In this document: positions 11,401 to 23,400 of the stretch, piece by piece
How positions within the stretch are numbered: the first letter of the stretch is position 1
Layout of the letters: each line of letters opens with the position of its first letter
Program-made: the position numbers and the translations under genes
Source: Bedellia somnulentella
Taxonomy: Eukaryota; Arthropoda; Insecta; Lepidoptera; Bedelliidae
Assembly: GCA_963576735.1 (NCBI GenBank)
Contig: OY755198.1
Location: 1,612,001 to 1,676,000 of the forward strand
Direction: 5' to 3'
Length of the DNA stretch: 64,000 nt
The notes under the pieces: generated by a model
Database searches by the model: none
What the model was told of the DNA's origin: nothing
The model's input: the letters and a program-made list of their open reading frames with translations, nothing else

Positions 11401-14400
11401 GTATTCTTTATCCTATTAATATTATAAATGTGAAAGTTTAAATGATTGTGTGTTTGAGGTGAAAAGGCTTCTCAATTACAGAATGTTTATGAATGAAATT
11501 TAGCAGAATACTAGATAATGACCTCAATTATGACATAGAATACTTTTTATCCCAGAAAAAATTGACCAATAAAGTATTCACGCCTGATTGAACTCAGAGT
11601 ACTGGAAAAAACATCTAAAGTTTGTCATAAGCTAATTTACAGTACGAAGTCTGCCGGGTCAGCTAGTACTCTATATACTTCGGCCGTTCAGAGAATGCGT
11701 TCCTGGCACCTGTCAGTTAGTCATAATAAAGTCAACATAAAGCGCTGACATAACCTTGTCATAGCGCAGCATAGATTTAGAAAAATATTGTTTACCATGT
11801 TATTTGACACTCAGTTTGCACAAAATTGATATAATAATGTTGTTTTAATGCTCATTAATTGTTAAATCGGTAAACAACCAGCAAAACTATTTTTTATCGT
11901 AACTGCAAACGTCATTACAAAGTTGAATTGCGACGTGTCAGGAACGCATTCTCTGATCGGCCGAACTATAGTTTAGCGACGTACAATCTTTATTTACTTT
12001 CGTACTGTCTTTTAGAAAATCAATTTAATTTAATTTTATTGCATTATTATATTGTTAATAATTCAATTTTATCTAAATTTATTTATAATATTTTTGTTTG
12101 TGCTTTTTTTTAAATATTTTTACACACGAACTCCACTGAATAAAATTTATATAATCTTTATTTGGAATTATTTATATTTTTTTAGTATTGTAAATTAGTT
12201 GAACTAAATAGGAAATGTTGTGCATGCTNNNNNNNNNNNNNNNNNNNNNNNNNNNNNNNNNNNNNNNNNNNNNNNNNNNNNNNNNNNNNNNNNNNNNNNN
12301 NNNNNNNNNNNNNNNNNNNNNNNNNNNNNNNNNNNNNNNNNNNNNNNNNNNNNNNNNNNNNNNNNNNNNNNNNNNNNNNNNNNNNNNNNNNNNNNNNNNN
12401 NNNNNNNNNNNNNNNNNNNNNNNNNNNNTACGAACACCCACCGGAAGAAATGGGGTAGTGCTATTCTAAGCCAACACTACACAACACTGGACTACTATAC
12501 TTTATAGCTCTTTCTCGCTCTATCATACGATATGGTGTCTTGCTATATAGTCTACCTCGTTGACTATGGATGAACAGCCGGCGGTACGGACATGACAAGT
12601 ATATATACTGTGTTTAGCTCTGCCTATCATATCTCTGTCTCTGTCGTACACGAGGACGGGCGGCGCGGCCACGAACAGGTAGCTACAATATACTATACTC
12701 ACAGTCCCCTGTCTATGTCTCTCTCTGCCGTACGGTGAAAAGGCAGCCGGTGCAGACACGAACAGGTAACTTTAGTGTGCCTATCTCTGTCTCTGTCATA
12801 CACGAGGACGGTCGTCGCGGTAGGGGACGGCACGGTACCGACACGAACAGGTATGTTAAATTGGTTTTCATATGGTTTACAGCTCTTTATTGCTCATATA
12901 ATATATAAAATAAGTCGGGTTTTCCGTCCTGACAATCTAACTCAAGAACGCGCGAACCGATTTGCACGGGAAACGGACTTTGCTTGTATAATATGTTCAA
13001 TCTGTATTTATTTTAATTATTTTTATTGATCATAGTCTTCCTCTCTATCACTCTGTTTATCTCTCTCTCTCTCTCTCTCCCTCTTTCTCTCAGTGTTCCC
13101 TTTTTCGTTAGTTATATTCTCCCCACCCTCACAATTGGTCATACGCATACACTGTCTCACTCTCCTTTATGCATACTTCCTCTTTTTCCGTTTGTTCTCC
13201 TGCCCTTCTTTGTACAGATAGACAAAGTTAAATATCCTTAGAATAGCAATTGGACTCCCATTTCTTTTTTTTTGCTATCTAAAGATGTTTTAAGAACTAT
13301 TTACGCGAGCCGACTGCGAGTCGGCCATATATATATTTTTATAAAACTTACCCTTTCAAGTTCTAGTAGTGTAAAATGATTTTTTTCCCCAGCCGGTCCG
13401 CATGAACGCTCCATTGGCTGGCCTAGTAGTCCACTACGGTCTATCCGGCGTACCCGGAGTACCCACGATGCCTGGAGTACCCGGTGTACCCGGCGTACCC
13501 GTAGCCGCAGTACCCGGGGTACCTGGGGTCGTAGTGCCTCCGCCATTGGCTAGAGCGTTCTACTATAATGCTGCGCCGTACCCTATGGCTTTGGATGCCG
13601 CCACGCTTAAGGATTTGATTAAGAAACAGATGTAAGTTAAATTGTACTGTTTAATAGTCTAAAAGTAGGCTATTGGTAAGTAAAAGTAGGCAAAAGATAG
13701 GTTAATGTAAGCAAATGGCAATGGTAGGCAGTGATACTTAATAGTAGGCAACAATAGGTAAATGGTTCGTACCATTGCGTAGAATTTGCTAGGGTTATAA
13801 AAGAATGAATGTGTGTGTTAATATAGATCGCATTAGTGTTTGGAGTGGTTACGCCTCCGCCTAGTTAGTAGTAGCAAAATGGTAGGTATAGTAGGCCATG
13901 GTGAGTTAATAGTTGGCAATGGTAGGTGAATGTAAATAAGGTTGAATGATTTTGTTTCTTATTATGAAAAAATTATGTGATGGTATGTGTTGTTAATATT
14001 GAGCATCCGGAGTGGTTGTGCCTCCTCCATTGGCAAGGGCATTCTATTATAATGCAGCGCCGTATCCTATGGCTTTGGATGTTAACTCGTTAAAGGATAT
14101 TAATAAGTATAAGATGCGAGTATGCTGTGTAGTGTCGGCTTAGAATAGCACTACCCCATTTCTTCCGGTGGGTGTACGTAAGAGGCGACTAACGGTATTG
14201 GGGCTTTTAAGGGATTCTTGGGCGATGCGGTTGGAGACCCATCACCAACAACCTTTATTTTACCATCTTTTCCCCACTCAAGTGGCTGAGGAATTTCTAA
14301 TTCCTTAGCTCTGGCTACCCCTTCTAGGGATTTATAGCCGTGAGTATATGTATGTATGTATGTAAGATGCGAGTCTTGTTTGTGTAATAGTGGGTGAAAG

Positions 14401-17400
14401 TAAATAATGGAAGGTAAATTTTGTTGACTAAGAAACAGATGTGAGTTGCCTTTAGTGTTCTTAAAGTGGTAACTGACATGAATGTCGTGTTTTATGCCAG
14501 AGTCGTAGGAGAGTGAATGTGTTCGTATCAGCTAGAGATCTATGATCAAAGCTGTATTTCACGCCACCTAATTGAGGGAAAAAGTCATTTTTCATATCAT
14601 TTAGAGCATATATTTGAATCTGAATTTACTTAGAATTTGTTATAAATCCAATAAGTCAATTTAATAGGTAGAATAAACATATTCCATCATTTATTTTGTC
14701 AATATCACTTAGTATTTTCTTAGGAAAAATCTTGTGTAACATTATATTTACATTTTACTTACTATGTTTGTTAAAAATAAATGTAACAAGTTGAATTAAA
14801 AAATGGTTAAATATTCTTTGATTAGTCACACCCACAATTTAGGCCTCTGTACCCTCCTCTATAGGATGCTCGGGTTACGCATTGTGGGTAAATTAATTAC
14901 TCTCTTGGCAATTGTCATACCTTACTATAAAGTGTCACGATTGTATCGAGAGAAAACATTAAATTTGGACATGTTCATTGTTTTTATCTAGCTATAACTG
15001 AAAACCCCATTTATATTGGTTATTTACATACATACATACATATACTCACGGCTATAAATCCCTTAACGGGGTAGCCAGAGCTTTGGAATGAAAAATTCCT
15101 CAGCCACTTTTGGAAGTTGATTGGGGAAAAGATGGTAATAGTAAATGTTTTTGGTGACGGGTCTCCTACCACATCACCCAAAAATCACTTAATAAGCCCC
15201 TATACCCTTAGTCGCCTCTTACGATCACCCACGGGTAGAAATGGGGTAGTATTAAGCCGACTCTACACGGCATTTACCTAAACAATTAGTCCTGAAATAT
15301 TTACATTTCTCAACGAAAACGTGTGGCATTGGGGTCTTATTGAAAGGCGTCGGTTTTATTCATAACATATTCAGGTAACATAACTGACCTTAATTAACCT
15401 TACCATACAGTACCTGTGATGAAAAAAATATATTTGTGAACGATACCCGTCATTCGTTCGTAGTTATTATCATAAGCTTGGACTTATACATGCATCCTTT
15501 TTATTTTTATAACTACGAAATTAAATTTTTGATGGTTTTTGAGCAATGCCATTAATAAAGCAGGGGTTTGCACGGTAAGCCATTGGTCTCGGTACGTTAC
15601 GTAGTAGTCGTTAGTCTGCCAACCCGCAATTGGCCATTGTGGTGGACTATGGCCTTATTGACAATATGGGCTGTGAGTCCAAATGAATTATAACTACCAA
15701 CCAGATGACACATACCTACCATTTACCATGTATTCTTATTAATTATCGGTTACCTATTGTCATCAATATTTAATATTTACACGCCGCAAGGCAGAACAGG
15801 AAGAACATTTGTAAAAAAAACCTACCACCGCATATACTCTTGTTTCTTGTAAATAAAGGATTTTTATTTTATTTTATTTTTATTTTTTTTTATTTACCAA
15901 TATCACCAAACACTTTACACATAAAAGTAACGCCATCTATCCTCCCCAGCGAGTACTACTTCAGTCCGGACAACCTCGCTCGTGATTTCTTCCTCCGCCG
16001 CAAGATGTCGCCCGACGGAACGATACCCGTCACTCTGATCGCGTCGTTCCACCGCGTCAGAGCTCTCACCAGCGATGTGTCTAGAGTATTGGACGCTATA
16101 CGTGATTCGGATAAGTTGCAGTTGTTGGATGAGTATAAGGTAACGTGTAATGGTTGATATACATGCAAAAAGTATACATTGTAAAAAATCCAAAAGGGGA
16201 AGCCATATCTTCAGAATGTCTCCCATAGTACAGTTAAATCTAGTTTGAGAGACACGACAAAATGTTTGTAAAAAGTCGCATACATACATATACTCACGGC
16301 TATAAATCCCTTAACGGGGTAACCAGAGCTTTGGAATGAGAAATTCCTCAGCCACTTTTGGAAGTTGATTGGGGAAAAGATAGTAATAATAAATGTTTTT
16401 GGTGACGGGTCTCCAACCACATCGCCCAAAAATCACTTAAAAAGCCCCTATACCCTTAGTCGCCTCTTACGATCTCCCACGGGTAGAACTGGGGTAGTGT
16501 TATTCTAAGCCGACACCACACAGCAAAAGTCGCCAAATTCCAAAACTAAATTGTGACATATATTTGTCAAATGCAAATAAATATTTTTTAAAATAAAATT
16601 TAATGAGACATTTTTAGCCACATAAGATATATGGGGAGAGTATAGCTATATAAAGGATTATTGATAATGGGATACCAGCCACATCGTCCAATAAGCCCCA
16701 ATAAAAAGAGTTAAGAAATGGATGAGCGCCATTTTAAGCCTTCACTATATCCTCCATCCCCCACTATAAATTAAGTACCGAACTAACAGTAAACCTATAC
16801 TCAACACCTAATAATAATACCGAACAAAACTTAAATTGTATCATTTCTAATACTAGAAAAATAATAACGAAATTCAATTGCAGGTCCGCACAGCATTCGA
16901 GCCTACAAAATGGCCGATTCTCGACGCTAACATAAACCAAGCCACAAGCGAAGAGCACGTACGAAACGCGCCCGAATCCCAACATGCAAGTGCGAGCGAG
17001 ACAGAACATACCTCTACCACTGGTGCGAGCGAGATAGAAGATACAACCGCTACAAGTGTGAGCGAGACGGAACTTGCTCCCGCAGTTCATACTTTGAGTG
17101 CGAGCGAGACAGAAGATACGAAGACGGTCGGTGCGAGCGAGACGGAGACAAGCGAGTCGGATTTTCGCCGGGGCTCTAGTGAAGTGACTAATGTGGATAG
17201 TCTGTGTGTCAGTGATAGTGTCAGTGAAAGTGGGGGGGAAAAGGTAAGTCGGATTTTACTTGGGGAGGGGAGGTTTTTATGAATATTGTTTGTGGTAAGA
17301 TAAAAGTTGTTGCATAAAAAGTAAGGATATAAATTATGGACTATGTTAGAATAATGTAATTTTGAATCTGTGTTTACTTAGAATTTGTTATAAATCCAAT

Positions 17401-20400
17401 AAGTCAATTTAATAGGTAGAATAAACATATTCCATCATTTATTTTGTCGATATCACTTAGTATTTTCTTAGGAAAAATCTTGTGTAACATTATATTTACA
17501 TTTTGCTTACTATGTTTGTTAAAAATATAGCTAAAGAAACTCATGAATCTAATGTTCACAAATTAAGTCTGTGTTCAGGGCTAACCTGACCGTCAGTACG
17601 TATGATACTTACATACGGCACTGAACGCTCTTTAAAATTTATTAAGACAACCTTAATATAAACTGTGTAGTGTCGGCTTAGAATAGCATTACCCCATTTC
17701 TTCCGGTGGGTGTACGTAAGAGGCGACTAATGGTATTGGGGCTTTTAAGAGATTTTTGGGCGATGCGGTTGGAGACCCATCACCAACAACCTTTACTTTT
17801 ACCATCTTTTCCCCACTCACATTTCCAAAAGTGGCTGCGGAATTTCTAATTCCTTAGCTCTGGCTACCCCTTCTAGGGATTTACAGCCGTGAGTATATGT
17901 ATGTATGTATGTAATATAAACTTAAACAAATTGATAAATATTTTAAATAATGTAAAATTAGAAGCTATGACGAACACTTGTTTCAACAAAAAGATAAACA
18001 TACAAACATTACAGAATGCACAACAAACTCTTGAGCAAACCACCCCGGCAAGTCAATCAGCTGATCCAGAAAAACCAGTCCAGGACTCGAATGAGGATCC
18101 TCCGTTGCAGTCGGAGGCTGCTGAGGAAAAGACTGGGGAGAAAAAGTGGGTATTTTATACTAATTGATTTGTGTATGATTGATATGTGATGTATATACAG
18201 AATGATTTTTTAAACAATATGTCTTAAAGTATTGGTGTATTATATGGTATTATTGCTGTGTAGTGTCGGCTTAGAATAACACTACCCCATTTCTGCCGGT
18301 GGGTGTTCGTAAGAGGCGACTAACGGTATTGGGACTTTTAAGGGATTATTGGGCGATGCGGTTGGAGACCCATCACCAACATCCTTTATTTTGCCATCTT
18401 TTCCCCACACAACTTTCCAAATGTTGCTGAGGAACTTCTAGTTCTTTAGCTCTGGCTACCCCTTCTAGGGATTTATAGCCGTGATTATATGTATGTATGT
18501 ATTGGTCTTAATTAATTTTAGTACACCTCCTATCTGCTACATATGTCTAACTCTATCAAACATCCTGTATAATGTTCTTATGTACGAGTAAGAGAAAACA
18601 CTGATTACCATCCAATAGATTTTATGAGGTTTTACTTAGTCATAAAACTTTACAACCAATTGACAATTAACCTGATTAAATGCATATGTTACTATAAAAT
18701 GTATATATTTTGATTGTTTTAATGTCTTAAAGATTTGTTTAACGCTCACAGTGTAATATTGAATACTTAAAAAGACCAAATGACAACCTTACATAAGAAA
18801 AAAAACGAATATAATAATTATTATACGTATTTTTTACGTCCTAACGTCCAATTTGTTCCTCAGAGCCCGTCGCAAACAGATGTTGGGTATATTTCCTCTC
18901 GCAACCGCCGGGGGTCCGTTAGTATCGCCAGTTTCCAGTTTATTAAGAGCAGTGCCGCCACCGCCTTTGCCTAGGTATGTATGGAAATTATATATTTTAA
19001 ACGAAATTCTATACTATTAATATTATAACTGTGGAAGTTTAGATGTGTGTGTGTTTGAGGTAGAAAGACTTCTCAATTACAGAATGTGTATGAATGAAAT
19101 TTAGCAGAATGCTAGATAATGACCCAAATTATAACATAGGATACTTTTTATCCCGGAAAAATTTGATTAATAACATATTCACGCTTGATTGATCTAAGAG
19201 TACATGAAAAAACGCCTAATGTTTAGCATAAGCAAATTTACAGTACGAAGTCTGTTGGGTTAGCTAGTATCTAATAATTTTTCCAACTAAATTGGATATC
19301 GGTATTGGGGCTTATAAGGGATTTTTTGGGCGATGCGGTTGGAGACCCATCACCAACAACCTTTATTTTTACCATCTTTTCCCCACTCACATTTCCAAAA
19401 GTGGCTGAGGAATTTTTAATTTCTTAGCTCTGGCTACCCCTTCTAGGGATTTGCAGCCGTGAGTATATGTATGTATGTATGTATGTATGTGTGTATGTAA
19501 ATTGGATAATTTGTGGCGAGTTGCCGTTTAGTGCCGGCTTAGAATGTCACTACGATTTTCTACCCACGGGGTTAGTAAGAGGCGACTTAGGTTATGGGGC
19601 CTTTTTTAAGTGATTTTTGGGCGATGTGGTTATACAGTTTCTAGCTCTGAAGCTCTGGCTACCCCGTTTTGGGATTTATGGCCGTGAGTATAAGTATATA
19701 TGTATGTAGTTGAAGACAGCAAATACTAATGGCTAGTACACCCCACTGTGTACTAACTTATAATTTATGTTTATACAATGGGACTAGCAATAAAATAGAG
19801 GAAAATAATATTACCGATTTGTTCCCGCGGGTGCTGTAAGAGACGACTAATTGTTTTTGGCACTTTTTTATTAAATTTTTGGGTAATTTATTAGTTTATG
19901 CTATGTAGTCCGGTCAATTTAGGCCTAAAATAAGGAGGAAGGTTACATAAATTCATAAGAAGCTGAAAATTGGCACAATTGTTCAAAACATGATTATAAA
20001 TGAAACCTCAAAAGTCCCCATCGTTCCGAGGTGTGCTAAAAATTTTACACGGGGTCAAAGGACAAAAAAATTAGTTTTTTGCGATTTTAAGCGAAACGGT
20101 GAGTTTTTCGCAAAATCTTTCCAGTACAAAATTGTAGATCAGAAGATTCTCTACAAAAAAGATTTCAATATTTTTTTTCCTAAAAGCCACCATTTTGAAG
20201 ATATAACGCGTTGAAAAGTTCGATCATTGGTAATCTTCATACTTTGCAAATGTACGCCACGTATGAACATCACTTATAAGGTGTTATAACTTAAACCTCA
20301 GTAGCTGCTCACCAACATTTATTTTGGATATATTACCAAGTTCAAGTGTGTCTTGGTAATCACCTAGACCCTAAAGACTGGGGTTGGAAGTTGGTCGACA

Positions 20401-23400
20401 ATACATTAGAGCCAGTTCTAACTTTACTTCCACCAGCACCAGAGAAACTTCTCAACTCAATATTTTGTAACTGTAAAAAAGGTTGTAATGCTAAATGTGG
20501 ATGCAGAAAAGTTGGACTGTTTTATTCCCTGGCATGCACAAACTGCCAAGGCCGATCGTGCTCTAATGTTGAGTCAGCTAATCTAGAAGACTCATATGAT
20601 ACCAATGAGGAATCGCTAGTGGGACAGTTGATCTGTGAAATAGAAGAAAAAGAAGAAGCAGAAGAAGAACAGGAAGAAGAACAAGAAGAAGACGAAGGAC
20701 AAGAAACAGTAATCCTGGAAAATTACGAATCAGACGAGGAATATTAATCATTTCATTTTCAATTACACCGCCATTATTTTAACCAACCGATATGTACAAT
20801 AATATTTTACAATAGTTTTAAAACAAATAAAATCAATGCAGACCCGTGGAATAGGCCTACAGGAGATACCACGTTAAAATAAAACGCGCTAAGTACACTA
20901 CCTCATTGGTGGCGTGGAAACGTGTGCAAAGTATGAAGATTACCAATGATCGAACTTTTCAACGCGTTATATCTTCAAAATGGTGGCTTTTAGGAAAAAA
21001 AATATTGATATCTTTTTTGTAGAAAATCTTCTGATCTACAATTTTGTACTGGAAAAATTTTGCGAAAAACTCACCGTTTTGCTTAAAATTGCAAAAAACT
21101 ATTTTTTTTTACCTTTGACCTCGTGTAAAATTTTTAGCACACCTCGGAACGATGGGGACTTTTGAGGTTTCATTTATAATCATGTTTTGAACAATTGTGC
21201 CAATTTTCAGCTTCTTATGAATTTATGTAACCTTGAATGTATAAATTGACCGGACTAATGCCAACGGTACAAAGATATTTTTTCGTTTAAATAAAATTTA
21301 ATTGTTTTCCTATAGTTAAAGTTATGAGTTGAAAGTTGATTATTATACTATTATAGATTAGATAACATTACAATTACAATTTAGATTTCAATAATATAAT
21401 ACAATACAATAACTATAACATTTAAAACAATTAAAATAGTCACTTATTTATTATCCTAATGATAAAACTACTGAATTAAATTACATTCAGTAAGGTTTAA
21501 AATTGAATAACAGTTCTATGTGTGTACGTAATTAAGTAATATGGTGAAGACCCATCACAAATAACCTTCATTGAATGAAGTACATTTTATTTAAATTCTG
21601 CTACCCACTTTAGGATTTATATGAAGTATGTATGTATACTGATGTAAATTATTCCCGATTATATGTAAAGTAAATAACAATATGTTTTTAATAGTGTGAA
21701 TGAATGTGAATCTTATTCTAAAATGTTTTTTTTCTCCAGGATGTTTCGCTCAGGGCGCATTCAGCCGCCAGTAGCACCACGTGACCATCTCAATCCGCTC
21801 GTTGCAGAATTTGTACCTCACACTTATAAACCGGGTGAGTTGTCTTTCAGTTACTTATTTAACTTAAACTTTCATGATGTATGTCCCCGAAGGGGTAGCA
21901 GAAGTACTAATACTCCTGAACTTTATGTGACAGGTGGTCGATGCTGCCAATGTTTTTTTTAACATAACATAACATAAACATAAACGTTCACGCCGAATAT
22001 CCCCGAAGGGGTTGGCAGAGGTACTAATACTTCTGAACATCACGTGACTTTGTCACCTGGTGTTCAGAGTACCCACGTTTTGCATGGACAGTGTACTCAC
22101 GTTTTTTTTAACTACATATGAAACCCTAAAGATTACAAACTGATTTCAATTCATTTTAAGTTGAAGGATGCTGGAGCAAGGGCAAGAGCGACAGCCGCTG
22201 ATGAGCATAGAAATAACATACATATACTCACGGCTTTAAATCCCTAGAAGGGGTAGCCAGAGCTAAGGAATTAGAAATTGGTCAGCCACTTTTGGAAAAT
22301 TGAGTGGGGAAAAGATGGTAAAGTAAAGGTTGATGGTGATGGGTCTCCAACCGCATCGCCCAAAAATCCCTTGAAAGCCCCAATACCGTTAGTCGCCTCT
22401 TACGTACACCCATCGGTAGAAACGGGGTAGTGCTATTCTAAGCCGACACTACACGGCGAAGTTAGAGTTAGAAAAATACCAACGTTTTGCTTAGACAGTT
22501 TACTTACGTGATAGAAGGCAGACCTATCTCCGTTTTGTATGAATACACTGTCACATGACTACGTACAACTTAGCCAAGTGGGTTTCCGTACAACCGTAAC
22601 TTTGACTTTAAAAAACATAAATCGATGTGGGGCCGCTCAGGATTTGAACCCACATCTCTGCTCGAGAAGCGATGGTGTTCCCACTGAGATATAAAGGTCT
22701 GTAATAAATTTAAACAAAATGTCATGATACGTTTTTTTTGCGCCGTGTAGTGTCGGCTTAGAATATCACTACCCCGTTTCTACCGATGGGTGTACGTAAG
22801 AGGCGACTAACGATATTGGGGCTTTTAAGGGATTTTTGGGCGATGCGGTTGGAGACCCATCACCACCAACCTTTATTTTTACCATCTTTTCCCCACTCAC
22901 ATTTCCAAAAGTGGCTGAGGAATTTCTAATTCCTTAGCTCTGGCTACCCCTTCTAGGGATTTACAGCCGTGAGTATATGTATGTATGTATGAACATCTTT
23001 CTTTTATCTCCTACCTTTCTCTATTTCCAGAAGAGTCAGCCCCAAGTTCTGAGCAAAGCGAGGTCCCGGCAGAGTCAAACACAGCTAGTCCCGCCTCGGG
23101 GACCAGTAGCGCGGAAATTTGGACTGAGGTAATGTAGTTTTGTTATTACCGATTCATTCATTAATATAATTACTATAGCCGTGTAGTGTCGGCTTAGAAT
23201 GACGCTACCACATTTCTACCCGTGGGTGATCGTAAGAGGTGACTAAGGGCATAGGGGCTTTTTAAGTGATTTTTGGGCGATGTGGTTGGACCCGTCACCA
23301 AAAACATTTATTATAACCATCTTTTCCCCAATCAACTTCTAAAAGTGGCTGAGGAATTTCTCATTCCAAAGCTCTGGCTACCCCGTTAAGGTATTTATAG

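Noticed and set aside
12172..12507. Four long open frames over the N run
   Set aside because: Translation of unknown bases; no information.
18780..18974. 64-codon frame starting at 18780
   Set aside because: It overlaps the LARP1 exon in the wrong phase; the splice from 18145 sets a different frame with conserved-looking proline-rich sequence.
20980..21165. Open frame '[15 protein letters not shown]' and its partner at 19990
   Set aside because: Readings of the inverted-repeat arms; mirror sequence at both ends of the transposon.
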